NCBI GenBank assembly: GCA_013288235.1
Contig: JABDCF010000007.1
Coordinates: 1-62,636, forward strand
Direction: 5' to 3'
DNA length: 62,636 nt
Source: Bacteroidota bacterium
GTDB lineage: Bacteria > Bacteroidota > Bacteroidia > Sphingobacteriales > Sphingobacteriaceae
Shown here: piece by piece, positions 27,079 through 36,500 of the stretch
Layout of the letters: each line of letters starts with the position of its first letter
How positions within the stretch are numbered: position 1 is the stretch's first letter
Position numbers and translations under genes: made by a program
Notes under the pieces: model-generated
The model's input: only the letters and a program-made list of their open reading frames with translations
Databases searched by the model: none
What the model was told of the DNA's origin: nothing

Positions 27079-27086
27079 TATTTTTG
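27079..27086 (+). promoter_or_regulatory. Candidate -7 promoter element of toxin-antitoxin pair
   Basis: TATTTTTG matches the Bacteroidota TAnnTTTG -7 box and lies 2 bases before the ATG at 27089. A TTTG at 27050-27053 is about 25 bp upstream, somewhat farther than the usual -33 spacing. If real, the transcript would be nearly leaderless or use the next Met. Confidence 0.3.
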
Positions 27087-27088
27087 TT

Positions 27089-27349
27089 ATGATGACAACA
27101 CTTACTGTAAATATTGCCAACAAAAAAACCGAAAAGGCTATTAAAGCTGTTTTGGATGCCTTTGGCCTCGATTACAATGTGGAGCAAGGCGCCGATCCTG
27201 CCGGGCGCCCCTTAACGAAATCAGAGCAGCATCTCTACAAACGTTTGAAAAATTCTTTTGAGCAGATCAAGCTACATCAGGAAGGCAAGGTTAAACTTCA
27301 GGACGCAAGAGCAGCATTGTTAGAAATAGAAGCAGAACTTGGTGAATGA
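27089..27349 (+). CDS. Putative type II antitoxin
   Basis: An 86-residue protein (or 85 from the adjacent second Met) that I do not place in a named family. The N-terminus MTTLTVNIANKKTEKAIKAVLDAFGL looks like a short beta-strand plus helix, and the C-terminus is a charged helix ending EIEAELGE, as in many antitoxins. Its stop overlaps the start of the RelE/ParE-like toxin (ATGA), the usual antitoxin-first order. It is not similar by eye to the antitoxin at 57.5 kb, although the toxins are related. Confidence 0.75.
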   Translation: MMTTLTVNIANKKTEKAIKAVLDAFGLDYNVEQGADPAGRPLTKSEQHLYKRLKNSFEQIKLHQEGKVKLQDARAALLEIEAELGE

Positions 27350-27681
27350 TGGCATTTGAAATTGTTTTAACGCCAGATTTTAAAAAAGACCTAAAGCAAA
27401 TTGCAAAAAAGCACAAACAGATTTTAAATGACATTGGTGGCTTGATTGACAAATTAACCAAAAACCCAACTATGGGAACCGATCTTGGCCAAAATGTTTA
27501 TAAGATCAGGCTGTCCATTTCAGGAACGAATAAGGGTAAATCCGGCGGAGCCAGGGTAATTACCTATGTTGTATTAGCTGACACAACTGTATTTCTTGCT
27601 GAGATTTACTTAAAGAGCGAATTTGACACGGCTGATGTGAACTTGCTTATCGGGCGGTTAAAAGACCAGGGACTGATTTAG
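27346..27681 (+). CDS. RelE/ParE-superfamily toxin
   Basis: A 111-residue RelE/ParE-type toxin. The family mostly cleaves ribosome-bound mRNA or poisons gyrase. It has the compact alpha-alpha-beta layout with LTPDFKKDLKQIAKKH at the N-terminus and the conserved strand GKSGGARVITYVV. The same GKSGGARVITYV string and the KIRLxIS segment occur in the toxin at 57183-57512, so the two are paralogues. Translation is coupled to the antitoxin through the 4-base overlap. Confidence 0.85.
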   Translation: MMAFEIVLTPDFKKDLKQIAKKHKQILNDIGGLIDKLTKNPTMGTDLGQNVYKIRLSISGTNKGKSGGARVITYVVLADTTVFLAEIYLKSEFDTADVNLLIGRLKDQGLI

Positions 27682-27950
27682 AAACGCCGACCATTGATCC
27701 TGTGCTGTTTTTATTTCCCTGTTAGCGGTGCATGAACTCAGCGCTATTGGCCTTTGCGCTGCATTCGCACCAGAATGGGAGAGGATTTGGGAATTACGAT
27801 TTACGATTTCGGATTTGTTTTGATGTCGGATTTCGGAATTTCGATTTCGGATTGTTTTGATTTGGGAATTGGGATAGGTTGCAGGTATTCATCTAACGGC
27901 TGTTATTTAACGGGGTATAATGAAGGCGGAGGTATCTTAGAAAGTAGATT
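27682..27950. repeat. Low-complexity intergenic stretch (GATTTCGGATTT words)
   Basis: About 270 bp with repeated words such as GATTTCGGATT and TTTGGGAATT around 27780-27870. The same vocabulary is found at 26870-26925, 38315-38370 and 61640-61840. An open frame here is only a translation of the repeats and is not called. Confidence 0.5.
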
Positions 27951-28382
27951 ATGGATGAATTTAAATTGAACCTCAACTATAACAAATTTCAAATTTCAAA
28001 GGGAATTTTATTTAGTATTATTATTTTACTCTTCAATGCTTGCGACCCAGGCGTCACTATTGATTACCAAATTCAAAATAAAACAAACAAATCATTAATA
28101 GTTAAATACCGATTCATGTTTTCGTCAGATGGAAAAACGGCGTATAAAGAACTGTCGATTCCGGTTAATGCAAGCATCGTAATAGCAAGGGATATAGATT
28201 TGGGGACAATCTAACGTTATGACAAAAGGAGCGATACGATTATTTTTTCTCAATTACAGATTGAACAGGATACTAAGTTAACGCATTTTAATATTAAAAA
28301 TAAAAAATACTGGCTACTACAAAGAACTAATTCACACACTGCAACTTACTCATTGCGTGTTGACACTAACTTTTTTAAATAG
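27951..28382 (+). pseudogene. Small lipoprotein gene interrupted by an in-frame stop
   Basis: The first 87 codons encode a lipoprotein (signal ILFSIIILLFNAC, acylated Cys31) ending at a TAA at 28212-28214. The same frame continues without a break for 55 more codons (RYDKRSDTIIFSQLQIEQ ... RVDTNFFK) to a TAG at 28380-28382. The simplest reading is a roughly 142-residue lipoprotein disrupted by one nonsense mutation. Suppression, or a sequencing error in the assembly, would also fit. I do not recognise the family. Confidence 0.6.
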
Positions 28383-28774
28383 TGGTAAGGTTGTCTATCA
28401 ATCCTATTGTAATTTCATAAGACACTAATAACCAAATCTGAATTTTAAACAAAAGCATAAACAATTAGATGAGCGGGGATATTAAAGTAGCATCTCCTTC
28501 ATATTGCTTTAAAAGGCAAGTAACTACCTGGAAGTTGAAGTAGTGTGTTAATCCTGTTGTTAATGTAAAAATATGATTCATGAAGCTTGCATTTTCTATT
28601 TTTCATTGGATGCCAAAATTGGAATGGTTGGTTATCAGTGATTTATGCATAATTTCGCAAGTGTGCTATTGTAAAATGAACATGAACACAAGTTTTTATC
28701 CCACCATCCAAACAATTTTGCATTTATTGCCTTCCTCAAATAAATAATTTAGCTTAGCCTGTAAATTACTGTTA
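28383..28774. other. Gene-free intergenic region
   Basis: About 390 bp of A/T-rich sequence between the broken lipoprotein gene and the M1 peptidase. I see no convincing reading frame, hairpin or RNA gene; it presumably contains the peptidase promoter. Confidence 0.4.
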
Positions 28775-30652
28775 ATGAAGTCTTGTATCAAATTATTATT
28801 ATCGCTTATCCTGTCCGGCGGCATTAATTGCTATGCCCAAACCACATTGCCTGTACCGAGAAATATACAGGCTACCTACGCAAAGGGCACGCGGTCGGTT
28901 AGCGGCCTGCCCGGCAAAAACTACTGGCAAAACCGTGCCGATTATACCATCAAAATAAGTTTAGACCCGCAAACACGTGTACTTAATGGCACTGTAGCTA
29001 TTGATTATACCAATAACAGTCCGGATACTTTAAAAGAAGTGCATTTTAAGGTTTATCCAAATCTTTATAAAAAGGGCTCCATCCGCAATATGCCGGTACT
29101 GCCGGAGGACATAACCGACGGTGTACAGATACAGCAACTGAGCATAGACCATCAGGATCAAAGTTCAAACCAATGGACAATTGATGGCACCAATATGGTG
29201 GTTAAAAGCACGGGTATCGCACCAAAACAAACGGTGCATTTTGATATCGGGTATTCATACACTATAAACAAAACTTCGCACATCCGCACCGGGCAGGTAG
29301 ATAGCGGGGCTTTTTTTATAGCTTATTTCTTTCCGCGTATTGCCGTTTATGATGATATTGATGGCTGGAACCAGAACCACTACCAGGGAGTGCAGGAATT
29401 TTATAATGATTTTTGTCATTTTAATGCCGAAATAACCGTTCCTGGAAATTACGAAGTTTGGGCAACCGGTAACCTGAAAAATATTAATGAGGTTTATACC
29501 GATAAATTTGCGAAACGTATAAAAGATGCTTCGGAAAATGATAAGATAGCTGATATTATAACCGAACGTGACCTGAACGCAGGAAATATCACCGCAAAAA
29601 ACCCAACCAACACGTGGAAATTTGAGGCCGACAGCGTTACCGACATTGCTTTCGCAATCAGCAACCATTATATATGGAAATCCACCAGCCTAATTGTGGA
29701 CCCGAAAACGGGCAGGCGTACCCGGGTGGATGCTGTGTTTAACCCTGCCCACGAAGATTATTTAGAGGTAATAAACTATGCCCGCAAAACAGTAGAGGCC
29801 ATGAGCTACAAGTTTCCGAAATGGCCATACCCCTACCCTCACGAAACTGTATTTGATGGTTTAGACCAGATGGAATATCCCATGATGGTGAACGATAACC
29901 CCGAAGAAAAAGCAGTGGACGGCATAGAGCTTACTGACCATGAAATTTTCCACACGATGTTCCCTTTTTATATGGGCACCAACGAAACTAAATATGCCTG
30001 GATGGATGAAGGCTGGGCCACAATAGGCGAATGGGTGATCAGCTCGGTAATCGATCCGAAAGTTATCGATATGTTTGCTATTGAGGGTTATGAGAGCAAT
30101 GCGGGGACAGAAACCGACCCGCCAATAATGACGTTAAGCACCATGCAGGACGGCATGGCTTATCAAAATAACTCGTACCCTAAACCGGCATTGGGCTACC
30201 TTTATGTAAAAGATTTGCTCGGCGACTCACTTTTCACAAAAGCTCTGCACCATTATATTGACCAATGGCATGGCAAACACCCTATGCCTTATGATTTTTT
30301 TAATTGCATAAATACAGCTTCGGGCATTAACCTTAATTGGTTTTGGAAAAGCTGGTTTTTCGAGAACGGCGTGCCCGATCAGGCCATTAGCAAAGTTAGT
30401 TTTCTAAAAAAGCAATACAGCGTTACAATAACAAATATTGGCACCAAGGCGGTACCTGTCGACCTCACTATTTTTTACAAAGACGGCAGCTCACAAACCA
30501 TCCATAAAAGTATTGCCTGCTGGCAAACCGGCAACAAAACAGTTGTTTTAAGCTTTGGTGCCAGGAACGCTGTAGACAAACTTGTTTTGGGCAATGGCTA
30601 CGATGCAGATGTAAATAAGGCGGATAATATTTGGATGGCGAGTCCCCTCTAA
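28775..30652 (+). CDS. M1 family metallopeptidase (secreted)
   Basis: A 625-residue secreted zinc peptidase with a signal peptide ending near INCYAQ. The zinc site is H389-E390-x-x-H393 (HEIFH) with the third ligand E412 eighteen residues later (WMDEGWA), the M1 spacing HExxH-x18-E. The usual GAMEN exopeptidase loop is replaced by DQMEYPMM, as in the Bacteroidota secreted branch. Predicted role: cleavage of N-terminal residues from periplasmic or extracellular peptides. It is convergent with the VOC gene. Confidence 0.92.
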   Translation: MKSCIKLLLSLILSGGINCYAQTTLPVPRNIQATYAKGTRSVSGLPGKNYWQNRADYTIKISLDPQTRVLNGTVAIDYTNNSPDTLKEVHFKVYPNLYKKGSIRNMPVLPEDITDGVQIQQLSIDHQDQSSNQWTIDGTNMVVKSTGIAPKQTVHFDIGYSYTINKTSHIRTGQVDSGAFFIAYFFPRIAVYDDIDGWNQNHYQGVQEFYNDFCHFNAEITVPGNYEVWATGNLKNINEVYTDKFAKRIKDASENDKIADIITERDLNAGNITAKNPTNTWKFEADSVTDIAFAISNHYIWKSTSLIVDPKTGRRTRVDAVFNPAHEDYLEVINYARKTVEAMSYKFPKWPYPYPHETVFDGLDQMEYPMMVNDNPEEKAVDGIELTDHEIFHTMFPFYMGTNETKYAWMDEGWATIGEWVISSVIDPKVIDMFAIEGYESNAGTETDPPIMTLSTMQDGMAYQNNSYPKPALGYLYVKDLLGDSLFTKALHHYIDQWHGKHPMPYDFFNCINTASGINLNWFWKSWFFENGVPDQAISKVSFLKKQYSVTITNIGTKAVPVDLTIFYKDGSSQTIHKSIACWQTGNKTVVLSFGARNAVDKLVLGNGYDADVNKADNIWMASPL

Positions 30653-30694
30653 ACGGCAAAGGCGTCATGAGCACCTAAAAAAATAAACAATTGT

Positions 30695-30765
30695 GAATAA
30701 TCTCCCCCGGTAGGGGGAACTTAAAAAAATGTCAAACCCTCTCCATTGGAGAGGGCAGGGTGAGG
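30695..30765. terminator. Intergenic hairpins between convergent genes
   Basis: Two short inverted repeats, one around CTCCCCCGGTAGGGGGA and one CCCTCTCCATTGGAGAGGG, lie between the M1 peptidase stop and the VOC stop. They belong to the CCCTCTCC family seen elsewhere and probably serve both transcripts as terminators. Confidence 0.55.
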
Positions 30766-30775
30766 CGTTATAAAA

Positions 30776-31159
30776 CTACTTATTTGAATGTAAAGCTATA
30801 TGGTTTCCTTCGGTGTCAACAAAACCGGCCATATAACCTATCTCATCAGTTATTTTGGTTTTCGGCATCATAACCTGGCCACCGGCAGCTTCAATTTTTG
30901 CTAACACCGTCTCCATATCAGGGTTGGCATTTAAATACACCTTTACTCCGTCGGCGCTTGGCTTGTGATAGGGGCTTTCTACCAATCCTCCGCCTACTTT
31001 TCCTCCCATCATGTCGGCGGGGAAATAGGCCATCTTCATGCCCATCATCTCTTGTTCCTGCATTTCAATAGAAAAAATTTCTTCATAGAATTTTTTCGCC
31101 CTGGCGATATCGGTAACAGATATTTCGAACCAGTTTAAAGCATTTGTTGTAGCATCCAT
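30776..31159 (-). CDS. VOC (glyoxalase/bleomycin-resistance-like) protein
   Basis: A 127-residue single-module VOC-fold protein: NWFEISVTDIARAKKFYEEIF at the N-terminus and GYMAGFVDTEGNHIALHSN at the C-terminus are the typical paired motifs. Members dimerise around a metal; many are uncharacterised, and the His/Glu ligand pattern here does not identify a substrate. It is divergent from the GlxA-type regulator. Confidence 0.85.
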   Translation of the reverse strand: MDATTNALNWFEISVTDIARAKKFYEEIFSIEMQEQEMMGMKMAYFPADMMGGKVGGGLVESPYHKPSADGVKVYLNANPDMETVLAKIEAAGGQVMMPKTKITDEIGYMAGFVDTEGNHIALHSNK

Positions 31160-31278
31160 CGTTTTCTGTTTTTAGTTTTTAATTTCTTACCCAAACCTAC
31201 CCCCATTTAGCGATACCAATAGCGTGTAAATACGACAACCTTAGGGGTTGATTGCGACAATGGAATATTGTAAGTTTG

Positions 31279-31365
31279 GACTAAGATTTATAGGATTTAA
31301 GGATGATTTGATTGTTACTTAATCCAAACTGATCCTATAATCTTAATATCTTTTAAATCTTAGTC
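31279..31365. repeat. Imperfect hairpin in divergent promoter region
   Basis: The arms begin GACTAAGATTTA (from 31279) and end TAAATCTTAGTC (at 31365), with internal low-complexity AGGATTTAAGG words. It lies 5 bp before the GlxA-type regulator start, unlike most similar hairpins, which follow genes. Confidence 0.55.
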
Positions 31366-31369
31366 GGTT

Positions 31370-32353
31370 ATGAAACATGTTTCAATTTTAGTTCCGCAGG
31401 GGCCGTGCATTTTAAGCAGCGTAATAGGGGCCTACAAGGTATTTACCACTGTAAATATGACATTGGCCAACCAGGGTAAAAGGCCGTTTTTTAAAATCCA
31501 GATGGTGGGGCTTAGTACCGAAACACCACTATACGATGGTTTATTTGTAGTACGCCCCGATGTGATGCTTAATGATGTGCATAAAACTGACCTTATTATT
31601 ATTCCTGCCATACAGGGCGACATGCCAACGAGCCTGAAAATGAACGGCCCTTATATCCCATGGATAACTGAGCAATATAAACAGGGCGCCGAAGTTGCCA
31701 GTCTTTGCACCGGGGCTTTTTTGTTAGCATCAACCGGGCTATTGAAGGGTAGAAAATGTTCCACCCATTGGATAGCAGCGGATGCTTTCCGCCAGGCCTT
31801 CCCTGATGTAAAACTACAGCCCGAGCGGATAATAACCGACGAATTCGGGATGTACTCCAGCGGTGGCGCATATTCATTCCTTAACCTGATGATATACCTT
31901 GTCGAGAAATTTTGCGGGCGCGAAATGGCTGTTTATTGCTCCAAATTGCTGGAGATAGAGATAGAGCGCAAAAGCCAGTCGCCGTTTGCCATATTTGTGG
32001 GGCAAAAAGAGCATGAGGACGAACCCATAAAAAAGGCGCAGCTGTTTATGGAAAACAACGTAAGCAACAAGGTGTCGGTTGATCAATTATCAGATATGTT
32101 TGCCATCAGCCGCCGTAATTTCGAACGCAGGTTTAAAAAAGCCACCTCCAACACACCTGTTGAATACCTGCAGCGCGTAAAAATAGAAGCAGCTAAAAAA
32201 AGCCTGGAATCAAGCCGCGAAAATGTTAACGAGGTGATGTATTCTGTAGGATATTCTGACAGCAAAGCTTTTCGCACTATGTTTAAAAAAATAACAGGGC
32301 TTTCGCCGATAAGTTACAGGAATAAGTATAACCGGGAGATGGCGGTGAATTGA
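31370..32353 (+). CDS. GlxA-type transcriptional regulator (DJ-1/PfpI plus AraC domain)
   Basis: A 327-residue regulator with an N-terminal DJ-1/PfpI glutamine-amidotransferase-like domain (VASLCTGAFLLASTGLLKG with the elbow Cys) and a C-terminal AraC double helix-turn-helix (VSVDQLSDMFAISRRNFERRF, EVMYSVGYSDSKAFRTMFKK). This is the GlxA/FtrA architecture. The divergent VOC gene is a candidate target. A perfect hairpin follows the stop codon. Confidence 0.92.
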   Translation: MKHVSILVPQGPCILSSVIGAYKVFTTVNMTLANQGKRPFFKIQMVGLSTETPLYDGLFVVRPDVMLNDVHKTDLIIIPAIQGDMPTSLKMNGPYIPWITEQYKQGAEVASLCTGAFLLASTGLLKGRKCSTHWIAADAFRQAFPDVKLQPERIITDEFGMYSSGGAYSFLNLMIYLVEKFCGREMAVYCSKLLEIEIERKSQSPFAIFVGQKEHEDEPIKKAQLFMENNVSNKVSVDQLSDMFAISRRNFERRFKKATSNTPVEYLQRVKIEAAKKSLESSRENVNEVMYSVGYSDSKAFRTMFKKITGLSPISYRNKYNREMAVN

Positions 32354-32752
32354 AGGAAGGTGAAAGATGAAAGATGAAAGATTTGTCAACTTTTAAAAAG
32401 TTGACAAATCTATACATCGTTAAAACTTTTCACCCCACAAATAAGCCCAAAATCCCCTAAAACTCCAACTTCTACATATACCTGCTTTCAAACATAAACG
32501 GCGGCAAAAACCTTCCTAAAATTCTTTGCTAACCGGCGAAACAAACGTACCAAATAACCGTTCTAATGTATAACCTTTCAATATTTAATAAAAAGCACCT
32601 GCAATCGTTGGCATTAACCAACAAACGTTTTCCTGGTTGTAAAAAGCGAAATTAAATCGATACGCACAACCAATAAGGCTGATACAGGCCAACAAGGAAA
32701 AACCATCCCTGTTTTCTAATTTATTAAACATCCATGCCTTATCGTAAAGAAG
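32354..32752. other. Intergenic region with perfect hairpin
   Basis: About 400 bp between the regulator and the desaturase. A perfect 16-bp stem (AGATTTGTCAACTTTT at 32379-32394 with its complement at 32396-32411) is a likely terminator or RNA-stabilising hairpin. The remaining 340 bp are A/T-rich with no credible gene. Confidence 0.5.
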
Positions 32753-33526
32753 ATGATCATGCCTGTTATTTATTTTACAATAATTTATTTTGTCATGATC
32801 ATACTTATTTTTTTCATAGCACACTGGTTCCTGTCGTTGTTTTTTCAAACATTTTTTCAGCACCGTTACGCCTCCCACCGCATGTTTACTACCAGTAAAT
32901 TTTGGGAACGCATTTTTTATTTAATGGCCTACATTTGCGAAGGTGCTTCATTTTTAAATCCCCGCGCATATGCCATTATGCACCGCGAACACCATGCCTA
33001 CAGCGATACCGCAAAGGACCCGCATTCGCCCCATTTTTTCCCTGACATATTTCAAATGATGAACTATACGGTTAAAACCTTTGGCGATTATTTACAAAAA
33101 AGCAGGGACACCGAAGAACGGTTTAAAGGCAATTACCCCGAATGGCCGCTGATTGATCGTATGGGTTCATCCATATTATCCAGGCTGCTGTTTGGCGCCG
33201 CTTACACTTGTTTTTATATAATTTTTGCTGCCCATTGGTGGATGTTTTTGTTGCTGCCGATCCATTTTATGATGGGACCGATACATGGCGCCATCGTAAA
33301 CTGGTGCGGGCATAAGTACGGCTATACCAATTTTGATAATAAAGACAAATCAAAAAACACCACGCCATTTGATTTCCTGCTGCTGGGCGAACTTTTCCAG
33401 AACAATCACCACAGGCATCCGAACAGTGCCAACTTTGGGGCAAAATGGTTTGAGATTGACCCGGTTTACCCGGTAATGCGGTTAATGCACTGGATGCGGA
33501 TCATTAAATTGAGGAAAGCGTTTTAG
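32753..33526 (+). CDS. Fatty acid desaturase family membrane protein
   Basis: A 257-residue integral membrane desaturase, inserting a double bond into an acyl chain through a di-iron site. The three histidine boxes are H37-RYAS-H42, H77-RE-HH81 and NNHHRH at 217-222. Hydrophobic segments flank them (about residues 5-33 and 145-180). It is shorter than typical stearoyl-CoA desaturases and lacks a fused cytochrome b5. The Met two codons later is an alternative start. Confidence 0.85.
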   Translation: MIMPVIYFTIIYFVMIILIFFIAHWFLSLFFQTFFQHRYASHRMFTTSKFWERIFYLMAYICEGASFLNPRAYAIMHREHHAYSDTAKDPHSPHFFPDIFQMMNYTVKTFGDYLQKSRDTEERFKGNYPEWPLIDRMGSSILSRLLFGAAYTCFYIIFAAHWWMFLLLPIHFMMGPIHGAIVNWCGHKYGYTNFDNKDKSKNTTPFDFLLLGELFQNNHHRHPNSANFGAKWFEIDPVYPVMRLMHWMRIIKLRKAF

Positions 33527-33568
33527 GGGCTTATAGGTTCAGGTGAGCCTGTATATTTTACAAGATTA

Positions 33569-36500
33569 TCACCTTAAAATTGTAACAGGGCCTGATAGTG
33601 GTTTTTTACCGTTTTTGAGGTCGATAACATAATAATAAGTACCCGAAGGCAAGGGCTTCCCTTCAAATGTACCATCCCATGATTTGGGATACCCCACGGA
33701 GTTATAAACCAACAAGCCGTACCTGTTAAAAATGTTAACGGTACAGCCGGTATAAGCAGCAAGCGACGGGATGTCCCAGGTATCATTTACACCATCGCCG
33801 TTAGGCGTAAAGGTGTTAAAAATAATTACCGGGGTGATCACTAATATCTCGATAGGGTTCGAGAAAACCACCGGCGAAGCAATGCATTTGCCTGTTGTTG
33901 TAATGATACAGGTTATTACATCGTCGTTTTTTAAACTGTTGGTAGTAAAAAAAGGGCTATTTATGCCTGCGTTTACGTTATTAACCTGCCATTGATAAGC
34001 AACTGTTGTTGTGCCTGAAGTTGTGTAAGCCGTTTTAGCTGTAAAAGTTACCGGTTGGTTTGGCGAGATGATATTGTTAACTGCTGTGGAGGTTATGATG
34101 ACTGAATTTGTGGTATAGGCATCCGCCGTTAATGATGCGGTATTAGAAGTGGCGGTAGCAACAGAACAGTTAAGGCTGCTGGTTATAGTGCAGGTAATTT
34201 TATCGCCTGTATTCAGCGTTGAGCTGGTAAAAGTAGCTGCATTTGTGCCGGCATCCTGGCCGTTTACCTGCCATTGATAGGTTGGGGTACTGCCTGCATT
34301 TGTGGTTGTTGCCGTATAAGTTAACGACATACCAACGCAGGCGCCATAGCCATCCGGTGTAATTGTAACCGTTGGAACAAGAGTAGGTGTCGGGATTATA
34401 CCAACTTTAATAGTATTAGATACCACCTGCGAAGCAGTAAGGCATTGCCCGCCATTATTGGTTAGCAAACAGGTAATTACATCGCCGTCGTTCAGTGTAT
34501 TGCTTGCAAAGGTGGCGCTATTTGTACCGGCATTTGCCCCATTTACCTGCCATTGATAGGCCGGATTGGCGCCGCCATCAGTCGGTGTTGCCGTAAACGT
34601 AATTAAAGTACTGCTGCAAACGGGGACAGCGGCGGATGACTGAATAACAATTGAGGGCGTTGTGTAAGGAAGTATATTAACCCCGGTTATAGTATTAGAA
34701 GTTGCACTTACGGGGCAAGGGCCATTGTTGGTTGCCGTGCATTGAACTATATCGGTTGTTTTTAATGAGGGGAGGGTGATGCTGGAGGTATTGCCGAACA
34801 TGTATTCCCCATTTACCTGCCACGCGTATAAAATGTCGGCATTGCCGTTGGTAACTGTTGCTTTAAACGTGACAGGCGTACCGGCGCAAATGCCCGAACT
34901 ATTATTATAAGCGATGGTAATTATTGGCGGAACCGGAGACGTGACAGTTAATAGTTGCGATTGCGGCGGCGCCGGTGTGTATAACGAATTACCGCCCTGG
35001 TAAATTGTTATTGTAGTAGTACCAACGCCAACAATATGGATAGTACCATCCGCAGATATTGTTGCAACAGCCGGGTTACTGCTGCTGTAGGTGAGCGGAA
35101 TAGTCGGGTTTGAACTTGCAGCCTCGACGGGAAAATCAGAATCGCAGGTATTTACCGGCGAAAATGTCAGGAACTGAATCACTTGTGTTTCGGTAACATA
35201 TAAAATTTCGGTTACCGGCACGGCAGGGCTATAATTTGCATCGCCGCTTTGCGTAGCTGTTATGGTGGTAACCCCGGGTGCTATTACGTGCAACAAGCCA
35301 TATGAATCAACCGTTGCAACAGATGGGTCACTGCTGGTATAAATAATAGGGGTTTCGGTATTTGTACTTGTAGCATGAGGGTTATAATCGTCATTCGCAT
35401 CAAGTACAAGTATAGGTGGTGGAAAGGTGATAATTGACGGCAGAAGTGTACCTGACAGGCCTGTTTGTATGTTGACGATTGTGCTGCTGATACCACTTGC
35501 ATTGGTAGCCGTTACAGTATAGTCAGTTGGCGGCGAGGCTGCTGTTGGTGTACCACCGATAATACCTGTGGTTGAATCAAAAGTTAGGCCGGGCGGCAAA
35601 GGTTTATTGATGGAATAGCCGGTAAGGGTTATTTTCCTTATTAAATTATTTCCGGCATCAGTTATATATAAATTGCCTGCATTGTCGGCTAATGCACTTT
35701 GTGGGCCTGAAAAACTTGCCGCTTTACCTAACCCATCAGCCGAACCTATCTTGCCGCTCCCTGCTATGATAGAAAATACCCCCGCCGTTGTAATCTCGTC
35801 TATCTGATTATTAAACATATCAGTTAAATACACATTTCCGGAATTATCTAACGCCGGTCCGTCTTCTATCAATAAGGTTGACAGCGGACCTGTTGCCCCA
35901 TTGCCTGCAAAGGTACTTACAACTCCTGAAGGGGTAATCTCTCGGATGCAAAGATTTCCTTCATCGTCTACATACAGGTTTCCTGCTTTGTCTATGGCAA
36001 TACCAAGTATCCCATCAAACCTTGCTAAGGTACCCGGGCCATTGACATAGGTACCGCCTACGCCGCCGGCAAGTGTGCTTACATAGCCCGTAGGGGTTAT
36101 CATTCGTACTTCGTTATTTCCGGCATCAGTTACGTAAAGGTTGTTTGCGGCATCAATTGCTATTCCATATGGGCCGTTAAAACTTGCAAATATACCCATA
36201 CCGTCATTCCGGCCAATGTTGCCACTCCCGGCAAAGGTGGATACAAAGCCGGATGGCGTTACCATTCGTATTGTGTGATTTCCGCTGTCGGCCACGTATA
36301 AATCACCTGTAGCATCCATTGCTAAGCCTATCGGCACATTAAAGCTTGCAAAAGTACTCCCGCCATCTGCAGACCCTTGTAAGCCACTTCCGGCAAAAGT
36401 AGTAACCATGCCACCAGGTGCAATTTTCCTGATCCTGTTATTGTAAGTATCAGATACGTATAAATTTCCTGATTTATCCAACGCCAGACCTTCGGGACTA

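Noticed and set aside
27754..27969. A 71-residue + strand frame
   Set aside because: Its sequence is the translation of GATTTCGG-type repeats, and similar frames appear at every copy of this repeat.
32585..32878. A 97-residue - strand frame before the desaturase gene
   Set aside because: It overlaps the desaturase start on the opposite strand and has no signal or family motif.
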